In this document: piece by piece, positions 27,424 to 36,246 of the stretch
Layout: each line of letters starts with the position of its first letter
Position numbering within the stretch: position 1 is the stretch's first letter
From: CAIUGU01 sp963819685
GTDB lineage: Bacteria > Pseudomonadota > Gammaproteobacteria > Steroidobacterales > Steroidobacteraceae
Assembly (NCBI GenBank): GCA_963819685.1
Contig: CAWFXI010000008.1
Coordinates: 186,001 to 250,000 of the forward strand
Reading direction: 5' to 3'
Length of the DNA: 64,000 nt
The notes under the pieces: model-generated
What the model was told of the DNA's origin: nothing
Databases searched by the model: none
Seen by the model: the letters and a program-made list of their open reading frames with translations, nothing else
Made by a program: the position numbers and the translations under genes

Positions 27424-28692
27424 TCACTGCGGGTGCGCGTGCTCCATTGCCCAGATCTCATGCGCGTCCAGTCGCAGACGCGCATAGGCTTCGATGGCAT
27501 CCAGCTCTGACTGACGGGCAGCGAGGGTCGCCTCGAGCGACTGACGCTGGGCGATCAGCGTCTGCGCCAGATCAATCTCTCCCAGCTCGTAGCCGCGACG
27601 CATCGTCGCGGCCGTCGACTGCATCTGTTCCGACAGCCGCGACACCTGTTCCCATCGCGAACGGCTTAAGCGAGCTGAATTCAATGCGCGTCCTGCATCG
27701 CCTTCAACCTTGAGGCGTATCTGGCGGGTGTACTCCCTGGCGATCGACGCTCTCGCCAGCGCTGCCGCATAGTCCGCCCGCCGCCCCGAACCTCCGAATG
27801 GCATGGCGAAAGAAATGCCCAGCACCTTTTCCTGCCGGTCGCGTTCCTGCCCATAGTGAACGCCGACAGTAGGATCCGGCGTCTTGTCGCGACTCGCACG
27901 CTCGGCCTGCAGTTCTGCTTCGCGCTGCTGGCTCTCTGCAAGTTCCAGTTCGTGATTGTCGGCGACAACACGTTCATGCCAGGTTGCATCGTCCTCTTCG
28001 AGCAACGGCGGCGGATCGAGCTGTTCGGGCGTGCGCAGCGTGATGCCTGGAAAGAGCTCCTGCAGATCCAGGCTTCTGGCCTCAGCCAGTTCCTGCGATG
28101 CCAGGTGCAGGGCGCGCACGCGATTCAATTCGCCTTCGGCCAGCTGGCCTTCGATGGCCGGAGCATCGCCCGCCGCGACGCGGCGCTGCACGGCGTCGCG
28201 ATGCTGCCCCAGAATCTGTACCTGGCTCGCCAGCACCGCTACCGCCTGGGTTTCGCGCAACCAGTCGAACCAGACAGCCAGCAGCGAACGACCTGCTTCA
28301 TGCCACGCATCCGCCTGCGTGAACACGGCAACCCGGACCGCCTGCAGGCCCAGTTCCGAATCGACTGACGACTTGCCCGGAAAGCGCCAGGCTTTCTCGA
28401 GTGACACCTGTGCTTCGGTATAGTCCTGTTGTGTCGTGTAGTCCCGGCGTTCCTGCGTAGTGGCACGAACTGTCCACTCATGCGGACCCGCTTCCCGGCG
28501 CTGACGTATGGCCTCACCGAGTGGAATGCCGGCCGCAGCCTGCGCGACGAGGGGCGAGCTTTGCAGGATCGCCTCCACCTCGGTTTCAGCTGGCAATGCG
28601 TTGGGATAGAAGCCGGCCGCCTGCGCAAGGCTGGCGCAGGTGAGCAATGGAACGGCCGCAATTCGTGCCGCAAGGCCGGGTACCCGCTTCAT
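27424..28692 (-). CDS. TolC-family outer-membrane factor of a metal RND pump (CzcC-like)
   Basis: About 422 residues from ATG 28692, with a signal peptide (ASLAQA-AGFYP) and the long alpha-helical repeats of outer-membrane efflux proteins (LEKAWRFPGKSSVDSELG, LAEGELNRVRALHLASQELAEARSL, RGYELGEIDLAQTLIAQRQSLEATLAARQSELDAIEAYARLRLDA). Its start overlaps the DUF3240 stop by ATGA. It is the last gene of adaptor-pump-DUF3240-OMF and completes the tripartite export pump. Confidence 0.87.
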   Translation of the reverse strand: MKRVPGLAARIAAVPLLTCASLAQAAGFYPNALPAETEVEAILQSSPLVAQAAAGIPLGEAIRQRREAGPHEWTVRATTQERRDYTTQQDYTEAQVSLEKAWRFPGKSSVDSELGLQAVRVAVFTQADAWHEAGRSLLAVWFDWLRETQAVAVLASQVQILGQHRDAVQRRVAAGDAPAIEGQLAEGELNRVRALHLASQELAEARSLDLQELFPGITLRTPEQLDPPPLLEEDDATWHERVVADNHELELAESQQREAELQAERASRDKTPDPTVGVHYGQERDRQEKVLGISFAMPFGGSGRRADYAAALARASIAREYTRQIRLKVEGDAGRALNSARLSRSRWEQVSRLSEQMQSTAATMRRGYELGEIDLAQTLIAQRQSLEATLAARQSELDAIEAYARLRLDAHEIWAMEHAHPQ

Positions 28693-29003
28693 GCCAGCCT
28701 CCCGAATCCCGTCAGTGATGTCGTCCACCACGCAATATCCGGACTCGGGACCTGCAGCCGCAGACGTTCGACCAGCACTTGAGCCTTGTCGTGATCGAGG
28801 CGCAACGTAATGATCTTGCGACGCGCACGACCCCGTACCCGTTCAAGGGTTGTGTGGAGCGGCGCACCCGCGCCTACACCTTCGGCAGAATGGACCGAGA
28901 AGCCGGAAACCAGATCGTCATGGGCAAGCAGAATGTCGAGCATTTCCTCTTCCAGGTGTTCCGGAACAGCAAGGGTGAACAGGCAATCGTGTGGCTGGCT
29001 CAT
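28689..29003 (-). CDS. DUF3240 family protein
   Basis: A 104-residue soluble protein (LFTLAVPEHLEEEMLDILLAH, DLVSGFSVHSAEGVG) of the DUF3240 family, which is seen beside heavy-metal RND pumps. The ferredoxin-like pattern and size recall small PII-like regulators, but this is a guess. It overlaps both neighbours by ATGA, so it is strictly co-translated with the pump and outer-membrane factor. Confidence 0.8.
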   Translation of the reverse strand: MSQPHDCLFTLAVPEHLEEEMLDILLAHDDLVSGFSVHSAEGVGAGAPLHTTLERVRGRARRKIITLRLDHDKAQVLVERLRLQVPSPDIAWWTTSLTGFGRLA

Positions 29004-32000
29004 GCGGCGGCTCCCATGCCAAAACGTCTGAACAGGCTGGGCAGCAACACCAGCGTCAGCAGGGTGGAGCTGACGAGTCCACCGATGACGACAATGGCGA
29101 GCGGCCGCTGGATTTCCGATCCCGGTCCGGTGGCGAACAGCAGCGGAACCAGACCGAAGGCGGTGATACTGGCCGTCATCAATACCGGACGCAGGCGCCG
29201 GCGGGCACCTTGCGTGACGATCTCTGTTGCCGGGACGCCTTTCGCCTTCAGCAGATTGAAATAGCTGATCATCACGAGACCGTTCAACACCGCAATGCCC
29301 ATCAAGGCGATGAACCCCACCGAAGCGGGCACCGACAGATATTCGCCGGTGATCGCCAGCGCAACGATGCCGCCGATGAGGGCAAACGGAATGTTTGCAA
29401 AGACCAGCACTGCCTGGCGCAACGAGCCGAAGGTCGCGAACAGCAGCAGGAAGATCAGTCCCAGTGCGACCGGCACGATCAGCCCGAGACGGGCCGCAGT
29501 GCGCTGCTGGTTTTCAAACTGCCCGCCCCACGCGAGACGATAGCCGGAAGGCAGGGTGACGGCCTCTGCGACCTTCGCCTGAGCCTCCTCGACAAAGCCC
29601 ACCAGATCGCGGTCACGCACATTCGAGCGCACGACAGTCGTTCGCACCGAATTCTCGCGGTCGATCTTGACGGGACCATCTGCGACCGTTTGCCTGGCGA
29701 TGGCCGCCAGCGGGATCGCGGTGCCTCCCTGCACAGGCAGGCGCAATTGCTGGAAGGCATCCTGGGAGCGTTGGGACTCGCCGTCACCCCGAATGATCAG
29801 CGGCAATCGGCGCCCCGCTTCGACTACCACGCCGGCAATGCTGCCTTCCACCAGCATGCGCAAGTCGTTCTGCACTTCCTCGACCGAAAGGCCGGCACGA
29901 CCTGCCGCCATCCGGTCGATCTCGAGGCGCAGATACTGCACGCCCTGGTTGCTGACAGTCACCACGTCCTCACTGCCTTCGATGCCTTCGAGCACTGTGC
30001 GAATTTCTGCAGCCAGCCGATCGAGCGTCACCATGTCCGGGCCGAAGACCTTGACAGCCAGATCGCCGCGCGTGCCGGAGATCAGTTCGGAAACCCGCAT
30101 GTCGATGGGTTGCGTGAAACTGAAGGTTACCCCGGCAAACTCCTCTCCCACCTTGCGCAGCTCATCCAGCAGCCAGTTCTTGTCCTGTTGGCGCCATTCC
30201 TCGCGCGGCTTGAGCGCCAGGAAGCTGTCTGTTTCGTTGGTGCCCATGGGATCGAGTCCGAGTTCATCGGAGCCGACCCGTCCGACGACGCTTGCGACTT
30301 CGGGCACGGTGGCCATGATGCGTTTCTGGATTTCGCGGTCGGTCAGTCCGGACTGCTGCAGGTTGATGGAGGGAACTTTCTCCAGCTGCAGCACGATGTC
30401 ACCCTCATCGAGCGTCGGCATGAACGACTTGCCGACCCCCATGAAGAGCACACCCGCCACCACCAGACCGCCGATCGCGGCGCCGTAGACCAGCCGGTCG
30501 TGCGCCAGTGACCATCCGAGCAGGCGCGAATAGCGTTCCTCCAGCCAGCGAACCATCCGGGGCGTTTCCGTATGCTTCGACGGCAGCCACGACGCAAAAA
30601 CCGGAATGACGGTCAGCGACAGTATCAGTGAGCCAGCGAGCGCAAACACGATCGTCAGTGCGACCGGAGCGAACAACTTGCCTTCGAGACCCTGCAGCGT
30701 CAGTAACGGCAGGAACACGATGATGATGATTGCGATGCCCGAGGTGACGGGCACAGCGACTTCCTGTACGGCGCGGTAGATCACGTGCAGCGTGGAAGGC
30801 TGCGGACCCTTCGGCTTGGCGTGCCCGTACGCTTCGATGTTTTCCACGACGACTACCGCGGCATCGACCAGCATGCCGATGGCGATGGCAAGCCCGCCCA
30901 GCGACATCAGGTTGGCCGAGAGGCCGTACCACCGCATCAACACGAAGGTGACGAGTGCTGAGAGTGGCAGGATCAGGGCGACTACCACGGCGGCCCGCAC
31001 ATTCCCGAGGAACAGATACAACAGCACCAGCACCAGCACGATGGCTTCGGCCAGCGCCTCGACGACAGTACCTACAGCACGCTCGACCAGCGCGCCGCGG
31101 TCGTAGAAGGGCTTGATGGTCGTGCCTTCCGGCAGGGCCTTTTCGATTTCGGTCAGTTTGAGACGGATCTGCTGCACGATCTGTTGCGCATTGGCGCCCC
31201 GCAATCCGAGCACCAGACCTTCGACCGCTTCGCCCTCGCCATCCTTGTTGACCATGCCGTAGCGGGTCAGGGCGCCGATGCGTATCTCGGCGACGTCGCT
31301 GATGCGAACGGGAACGCCATCCTTGTTCGCGATCACGATCGCGCGTACGTCATCGAGGGTGCGCACACTGCCGTCGCTGCGAACCAGCAGGGCTTCTTCA
31401 TTCTGCGTCAGGCGGCCCGCGCCATCATTGCGGTTGTTGACCATGAGGACGTCGTGCAGGTCAGACAGGGACAGACCGCGTGCCGCCAGTGCAGCGGGAT
31501 TGGGTACGACTTCGAAAGACTTGACGTATCCACCCAGCGTGTTGACATCTGCAACGCCGGGGATGCTGCGGAGCTGCGGCCGGATGACCCAGTCCAGCAG
31601 CGAACGCTTGTCCGTCAGCGACAGTTCGCCCTCGATGGTGAACATGTACAGGTCGCCGAGCGGGGTCGTGATCGGTGCCAGACCTCCAGTCACCGTTGAC
31701 GGCAGGGAGGGCAGCACATTGCCGAGGCGTTCGCTGACCTGCTGCCGTGCCCAGTAGACATCGGTGCCATCTTCGAAATCGATCGTGACGTCGGTGATGG
31801 CGTACTTCGACTTCGAGCGCAGCATGGTCTGACGGGGAATGCCGAGCAGCTCCTGCTCGATGGGAGCGGTGATGCGTTCCTCGACTTCCTCGGGCGTCAT
31901 GCCCGGCGCCTTCATGATCACCTTGACCTGCGTCGTGGAGATGTCGGGATAGGCGTCGATGGGCAGCTGCAGCACTGCAGTGATTCCGCCACCGATCAGC

Positions 32001-32065
32001 ACCAGCGTAAGCACGAGCATCAGCAGGCGCTGCGACAGCGCAAATGCAACCAGTTTTGACAGCAT
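29000..32065 (-). CDS. heavy-metal efflux RND pump, CzcA/CusA family
   Basis: 1021-residue inner-membrane RND protein that pumps metal ions using the proton gradient. It has the N-terminal helix, the large porter loop with PGMTPEEVEERITAPIE, and the TM4 motif AIGMLVDAAVVVVENI. That motif resembles the Cu/Ag (CusA-like) pattern (AIG...DAA...EN) more than the DFG...DGA pattern of Zn/Co/Cd CzcA, so monovalent metal is a reasonable guess; this should be tested and not assumed. It overlaps the adaptor gene by one base upstream and DUF3240 by ATGA downstream. Confidence 0.92.
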   Translation of the reverse strand: MLSKLVAFALSQRLLMLVLTLVLIGGGITAVLQLPIDAYPDISTTQVKVIMKAPGMTPEEVEERITAPIEQELLGIPRQTMLRSKSKYAITDVTIDFEDGTDVYWARQQVSERLGNVLPSLPSTVTGGLAPITTPLGDLYMFTIEGELSLTDKRSLLDWVIRPQLRSIPGVADVNTLGGYVKSFEVVPNPAALAARGLSLSDLHDVLMVNNRNDGAGRLTQNEEALLVRSDGSVRTLDDVRAIVIANKDGVPVRISDVAEIRIGALTRYGMVNKDGEGEAVEGLVLGLRGANAQQIVQQIRLKLTEIEKALPEGTTIKPFYDRGALVERAVGTVVEALAEAIVLVLVLLYLFLGNVRAAVVVALILPLSALVTFVLMRWYGLSANLMSLGGLAIAIGMLVDAAVVVVENIEAYGHAKPKGPQPSTLHVIYRAVQEVAVPVTSGIAIIIIVFLPLLTLQGLEGKLFAPVALTIVFALAGSLILSLTVIPVFASWLPSKHTETPRMVRWLEERYSRLLGWSLAHDRLVYGAAIGGLVVAGVLFMGVGKSFMPTLDEGDIVLQLEKVPSINLQQSGLTDREIQKRIMATVPEVASVVGRVGSDELGLDPMGTNETDSFLALKPREEWRQQDKNWLLDELRKVGEEFAGVTFSFTQPIDMRVSELISGTRGDLAVKVFGPDMVTLDRLAAEIRTVLEGIEGSEDVVTVSNQGVQYLRLEIDRMAAGRAGLSVEEVQNDLRMLVEGSIAGVVVEAGRRLPLIIRGDGESQRSQDAFQQLRLPVQGGTAIPLAAIARQTVADGPVKIDRENSVRTTVVRSNVRDRDLVGFVEEAQAKVAEAVTLPSGYRLAWGGQFENQQRTAARLGLIVPVALGLIFLLLFATFGSLRQAVLVFANIPFALIGGIVALAITGEYLSVPASVGFIALMGIAVLNGLVMISYFNLLKAKGVPATEIVTQGARRRLRPVLMTASITAFGLVPLLFATGPGSEIQRPLAIVVIGGLVSSTLLTLVLLPSLFRRFGMGAAA

Positions 32066-33213
32066 TACGGCTTCTCGACTGGCGGCGCGGCAACCGGTTC
32101 GGGTCCGAGGCCTATCCAGGCACCCCGGAGTGTGGCGACACCCCGGTCAGCGATTTCTGCTTTTGGACCCAGGGTGCTGCGGGCCCAGACGAGATCGCCA
32201 CCGCGGGCGACGATTTCAATCAGGGTGGGACGAAAGCCGTTGGCTTCACGCGCGAACACATAGTCCTTGCCTTCACTGCGCACGACTGCACTGGCCGGAA
32301 TGCCGACGGCTCCCAGACTGATCTTGCCGGCCGCCACGGTCACTTCCACGTACTGGTTGGGTTTCAGGCAGGTACCCGGCGAGTCGAACTCGGCACGTAC
32401 GGTGACGGACTGCGTCGAGCTGGTGAGTTGCTGGCTGGTGGAGACAATCCTGCCTGGGCGGTCGCAGCCCGCGACGGTCACTGCGTCCCCCGGCCTGATC
32501 AGCGCACTTTCTGCTGAAGCTGCATGGAGTTCGATCCACAGTCTCGTGGTATCGGCAATGCGAAAAATCGGTGTGCCCGCTTCCAGACGTTGTCCCGGTG
32601 TTGCCAGTTGCTCCAGGACCGATCCCGCCATGTAAGCCGAGACGATAAGTACGGGGCTCAAATCCGCCGCCGTGCGCAGTTTCGCGAGCGCGGCATCACT
32701 CAGGCCCGCGATCTTGAGGCTCTGGCGATGCTCCTCGTACAGGGCGTCGGCCTGAAGCTTCTTGACGCGGGTCTCTTCCAGCCGGCTCGCGGCGATGATG
32801 CCATCCTTGAACAGCATTTCGTCCCGGGTTGCACGGATGTCCGCCAGTTGCGCTGCCGACTTCGCCTCGAGATAGCCCTGTTGCAGCGTCAGGTAGTCGG
32901 CGCTGTAGATCTCGGCGAGCGGTTGTCCCGCGCGGACCACTTCCAGCGGATCGACACGCAACTTCTGCAGCACGCCGGCAAGGGGTGCGGTTGCAGTGTT
33001 CAATCCGGCATTCGGCACCATGACGGTTCCGCTCAGCCGGGATTGCGAGCCCGACTGCGGGCTTTCCGGACTGGCGCCCAACGATCTCGGGCGCAGAGTC
33101 GTGATTCCGGCCCGCTCGATCTGCAGCGGTGTCAGGGTCAGCAACGGCAATTCCGCTGCGGACAGCGGGGCCGCCATGCAAACCGCAAGCAGGAAGACAA
33201 GCGCAGTTTTCAT
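32065..33213 (-). CDS. RND periplasmic adaptor (CzcB/CusB-like)
   Basis: 382 residues with a signal peptide (MAAPLSA-AELP). It has the lipoyl/barrel-sandwich halves (TATAPLAGVLQKLRVDPLEVVRAGQPLAEIYS; GQRLEAGTPIFRIADTTRLWIELHA), the helical hairpin between them, and a C-terminal ASAVVRSEGKDYVFARE beta barrel. It links the inner-membrane pump with the outer-membrane factor. It is the first gene of the operon, divergent from the two-component genes over a 124-bp shared promoter region. Confidence 0.87.
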   Translation of the reverse strand: MKTALVFLLAVCMAAPLSAAELPLLTLTPLQIERAGITTLRPRSLGASPESPQSGSQSRLSGTVMVPNAGLNTATAPLAGVLQKLRVDPLEVVRAGQPLAEIYSADYLTLQQGYLEAKSAAQLADIRATRDEMLFKDGIIAASRLEETRVKKLQADALYEEHRQSLKIAGLSDAALAKLRTAADLSPVLIVSAYMAGSVLEQLATPGQRLEAGTPIFRIADTTRLWIELHAASAESALIRPGDAVTVAGCDRPGRIVSTSQQLTSSTQSVTVRAEFDSPGTCLKPNQYVEVTVAAGKISLGAVGIPASAVVRSEGKDYVFAREANGFRPTLIEIVARGGDLVWARSTLGPKAEIADRGVATLRGAWIGLGPEPVAAPPVEKP

Positions 33214-33267
33214 CAGGTGAGTACCGGGGTTACTGGTGTAGACGCAGGCAGAGGTTAGAATCTGCTG

Positions 33268-33284
33268 CTTAAGAACTCCTTAAG
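33268..33284. promoter_or_regulatory. PmrA-type response-regulator box
   Basis: A perfect direct repeat CTTAAG-N5-CTTAAG lies in the 124-bp divergent region between the RND adaptor and the response regulator. This is the half-site arrangement described for PmrA/QseB-type OmpR-family regulators, (C/T)TTAA(G/T)-N5-(C/T)TTAA(G/T). It most likely lets the adjacent regulator control both the efflux operon and itself. Confidence 0.8.
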
Positions 33285-33337
33285 TACTTGCCGCTAGCCT
33301 TGGTTGCACTCGAAACGATGCGAACTTCAGGAAAGCC

Positions 33338-34009
33338 ATGCGCGTATTGCTAGTCGAAGACGATCTGCTGCTCGGCAAAGCCACCCGCAAGGGACTGGAG
33401 CATCGGGGCTATACCGTCGACTGGCTGCGGGACGGCGTCAGCGCCGAGGCTGCAACAGCGACCCATGAGTACGCCGCAATCCTGCTCGATCTCGGGTTAC
33501 CGAAGCAGGACGGCCTGACGCTGCTGACAAAGCTGCGCAAGCGTGGCGCCAGCGTTCCGGTGCTGGTGATCACTGCGCGCGACGAAATCGCGGATCGTGT
33601 CGGTGGCCTTGACCTCGGTGCCGATGATTTCATCGTCAAGCCCTTCGATCTCGACGAACTGGCGGCCCGCATCAGGGCGAGCGTCCGCCGGGCCAATCAC
33701 CGGCCGCAGTCCCATCTGGTGCACGGATCGCTCGACGTGGATCCTGCGTCGCGGACGGCGGTCGTGAATGGCGTCAGCATTCCGCTGACGAGTCACCAGT
33801 TTGCGCTGCTCGTGCAGCTGCTCGAGGCGAAGGGCCAGGTCCTGTCCAAGGCCAGGCTCGAGGAATCCCTGTATGGCTGGGGTGAGGAAATCGAGAGCAA
33901 TACGGTCGAGGTCTATATCCATCACCTGCGCCGCAAGCTGGGCAAGGACCTGATCAAGACCATCCATGGCGCCGGATACATCATTGAAGCGGCCGCAGAT
34001 GGCGGTTGA
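33338..34009 (+). CDS. OmpR-family response regulator (PmrA/QseB-like)
   Basis: 223 residues: receiver domain with acidic pocket VEDD, phospho-acceptor Asp51 (ILLDLGLPKQDG) and the conserved Lys in FIVKPFD, then a winged-helix DNA-binding domain (LTSHQFALLVQLLEAKG, EEIESNTVEVYIHHLRRKLG, TIHGAGYII). These match the QseB/PmrA branch. A PmrA-type box lies 54 bp upstream. It overlaps the sensor kinase gene by 11 bp and is divergent from the metal RND operon, which it probably controls. Confidence 0.92.
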   Translation: MRVLLVEDDLLLGKATRKGLEHRGYTVDWLRDGVSAEAATATHEYAAILLDLGLPKQDGLTLLTKLRKRGASVPVLVITARDEIADRVGGLDLGADDFIVKPFDLDELAARIRASVRRANHRPQSHLVHGSLDVDPASRTAVVNGVSIPLTSHQFALLVQLLEAKGQVLSKARLEESLYGWGEEIESNTVEVYIHHLRRKLGKDLIKTIHGAGYIIEAAADGG

Positions 34010-35366
34010 CAGTCCGCGTCCGTGGTCGTTGCGCACGCGGCTGATGGTGCTGCTGTCTGGCGTTGTGCTGCTCATCTGGTTGCTGGGCGGTACCTTGATC
34101 TATATCGAGGCCCGCAACCAGAGCAATGCACTCGCCGACCGTTCAATGCGCGAGTCTGCGCTGGTATTGCTGAGCCTGGCCGAGCACGAGATTCTCGAGC
34201 ACGGCGGGCCCTTTTCCGAGCTGGTGTCGCCGGCTTCACAGGCACATGCGCATTATCTCGTGTTCCAGATCTGGAGCAGCGACGGCAGGATCATGTACCG
34301 ATCGGTGGGCGCCAGCGCCGAGCCGCTGGTTCCGCTCTCGAAGCTCGGTTACTCGGAGCGCATCGCCGATGGCCAGGCCTGGCGGGTGTTTTCGGCCTGG
34401 GATGACCAGCACTCCCTTCAGGTGCAGCTCGGCGAGACGCTGGCACACCGTCAGGAAAGCAGCATTGACATCTTTTCGCAGCTTGGCCTGTTGTCCGTTT
34501 TTTTCCTTCCCCTCGGGATCACCCTGCTCTGGGTCATCGTCGCGCGCGTGTTTGCGCCGCTCGAGTCTTCGGCCCGGGACGTCAGTGCGCGTTCTCCCGA
34601 CGACTTGCGCGAAGTCGGCGTCGCGCACGCCCCGCGTGAAGTGCTGCCGCTGCTCAATGCACTGAATCAGCTGTTGGGCCGCATCGGAGCAGCCCTCGAG
34701 CGCGAGCGTACGTTCACTGCGGATGCCGCACACGAACTGCGGACGCCGCTCGCCGCCATTCGCACCACGGCGCAGGTGCTCGGTGACGCCAGCGGTCCGG
34801 AGGACATCAAGGCGTCAGTCAAGGACCTGCTTGAAGGCGTGGACCGCAGTGCCCGGGTGGTCGACCAGTTGCTCCTCATGGCGAGGATGGACAGCCGCCA
34901 TCCCGGAGCCATGGCCAGAATGGATCTCGAACCCCTGGTGATCGGCGAATACGAAGCGCAGCGGCGTTATGCGCAACAGAGGGGTGTGGCGCTCGAAGTG
35001 GACGTTCGGCCCACGCTTGTCACGGGCAACGCCGATCGCCTGCGAATCCTGCTCCGGAATCTCATCGACAATGCGATTCGCTATACCCCTTCCGGGGGTG
35101 TCGTTCGGCTCGCGTGTGGGCCGGGAGCGGAGGGCCAGGAACTCAGCGTCAGCGATTCTGGCATCGGTATTCCGCCGGAAGTGCGTGACAGGGTGTTCGA
35201 GCGCTTCTTCCGTGTACTCGGCAATGATGCATCGGGTAGCGGGTTGGGCTTGTCGATCGTGCAACGAATCGCCGAAGATCATCATGCGCACATCGCCATG
35301 CGCGAGGGACTCCAGGGCGGCGGCATCACCTTTGCAATCGTTTTTCCCGCAATTGCAGGTGCGTGA
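33999..35366 (+). CDS. sensor histidine kinase paired with the metal-efflux regulator
   Basis: 455 residues from ATG 33999: a first transmembrane helix (VLLSGVVLLIWLLGGTLIYI), a periplasmic sensor of about 120 residues, a second helix (LSVFFLPLGITLLWVIVARVF), then DHp with the phospho-accepting His245 in AHELRTPL, and an ATPase domain with N box (LIDNAIRYT), G1 (DSGIGIP), F box and G2 (GSGLGLSIVQ). The periplasmic part has several His residues (SQAHAHY) that might sense metal, but this is speculative. It overlaps the regulator gene by 11 bp. Confidence 0.92.
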   Translation: MAVDSPRPWSLRTRLMVLLSGVVLLIWLLGGTLIYIEARNQSNALADRSMRESALVLLSLAEHEILEHGGPFSELVSPASQAHAHYLVFQIWSSDGRIMYRSVGASAEPLVPLSKLGYSERIADGQAWRVFSAWDDQHSLQVQLGETLAHRQESSIDIFSQLGLLSVFFLPLGITLLWVIVARVFAPLESSARDVSARSPDDLREVGVAHAPREVLPLLNALNQLLGRIGAALERERTFTADAAHELRTPLAAIRTTAQVLGDASGPEDIKASVKDLLEGVDRSARVVDQLLLMARMDSRHPGAMARMDLEPLVIGEYEAQRRYAQQRGVALEVDVRPTLVTGNADRLRILLRNLIDNAIRYTPSGGVVRLACGPGAEGQELSVSDSGIGIPPEVRDRVFERFFRVLGNDASGSGLGLSIVQRIAEDHHAHIAMREGLQGGGITFAIVFPAIAGA

Positions 35367-35369
35367 ACG

Positions 35370-36083
35370 TCAGATCAGCGCATCGATGGCGGGAGCGCCA
35401 CTCAAGGCCCGCATCTGTCCCAGAATCCATTGCTGCCGCTTGCGCACGTAACCTGACGCGGCATTGACCTTGAACCGCTTCGGATTGGGCAGTACCGCGG
35501 CGAGCATGGCGGCATCCGTTGCATTCAGGCGCGCGGCGGGTTTTCGATAGAAAGCCTCGCTCGCGGCGCCGACACCGTAGATGCCCTTGCCGAATTCCGC
35601 CACGTTGAGGTAGATCTCGAGGATGCGCTGCTTGCTCAGGCAGCTTTCGATCAGCAGCGTGAACCAGGCTTCAAGTCCCTTGCGTACCCAGCTCTGGCCC
35701 GGCCACAGGAACAGGTTCTTCGCCACCTGCTGGGACAGCGTGCTCGCGCCGCGAATGCGTCCTCCGTTACGACGATCATCCAGCGCCGAGCTGATCGACT
35801 TGAGGTCGAAGCCGAAGTGTTCGGTGAACTTCTGATCCTCGGCGGCGATGACTGCGAGCTTTGCCTGCGGCGAGATGTCCTGCCAGCGGGTCCATTCGTG
35901 ACGGAAACGGAAAGTCCTGTCGTCCTGCCACCACGCGACGCTCCGTTCCCGCAGCATGAACGCAGAACCCGGCGGATCCACCCAGCGGAGCAGCAGCACG
36001 ATGCCAATGGTCAGCACCAGCCAGCCGCCGAGGAGCCACGATAGGCCGCGTAGCAGGCGTGTGGGAGGCTGCGGCGGCGGCAT
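35370..36083 (-). CDS. mtgA: monofunctional peptidoglycan glycosyltransferase
   Basis: About 237 residues from ATG 36083: one N-terminal membrane helix (LSWLLGGWLVLTIGIVLLL), then a family 51 glycosyltransferase domain with the catalytic Glu in AAEDQKFTEHFGFD, RGASTLSQQVAKNLFLWPGQSW, RKGLEAWFTLLIE and ILEIYLNVAEFGKGIYGVG. It polymerises lipid II glycan chains and has no transpeptidase domain. Longer starts up to 36206 are open but run into the GTGA-rich repeat arm, so they are less likely. It converges with the kinase gene with 3 bp between stops. Confidence 0.93.
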   Translation of the reverse strand: MPPPQPPTRLLRGLSWLLGGWLVLTIGIVLLLRWVDPPGSAFMLRERSVAWWQDDRTFRFRHEWTRWQDISPQAKLAVIAAEDQKFTEHFGFDLKSISSALDDRRNGGRIRGASTLSQQVAKNLFLWPGQSWVRKGLEAWFTLLIESCLSKQRILEIYLNVAEFGKGIYGVGAASEAFYRKPAARLNATDAAMLAAVLPNPKRFKVNAASGYVRKRQQWILGQMRALSGAPAIDALI

Positions 36084-36098
36084 GTGGAGTACTGGAAA

Positions 36099-36246
36099 CG
36101 TGATCGTGATGAGGTGATGTGGTGACATGGTCAGAATTGAAAGCGCTTGACAGCTGGAAGCTCCGGACGTGAATTCTTTCACGCTCACGCTCACGCTCAC
36201 GCTCACGCATCACGCTATCACGCTTCACGCCTCACGCTTCACGCTC
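36099..36246. repeat. degenerate CACGCT/TTCACGC repeat with opposing GTGA-rich arm, past the ppiase gene
   Basis: From 36178 to 36246 the plus strand carries tandem 6-7 base units (CACGCT, TCACGC, TTCACGC). A complementary GTGAT/GGTGA-rich arm lies at about 36099-36130, so the RNA can fold into a long imperfect hairpin. The ppiase stop codon is inside the array. Similar arrays follow prmC, prs and pth elsewhere in the window. Confidence 0.75.

Noticed and set aside
28991..30511. 506-codon plus-strand open frame opposite the RND pump gene
   Set aside because: It mirrors the pump gene in a high-GC region, has no family-like motifs, and the pump on the other strand is unmistakable.
36178..36246. 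Possible CRISPR array
   Set aside because: Units are only 6-7 bases with no spacers, and no cas genes are near; it is a simple tandem repeat array.
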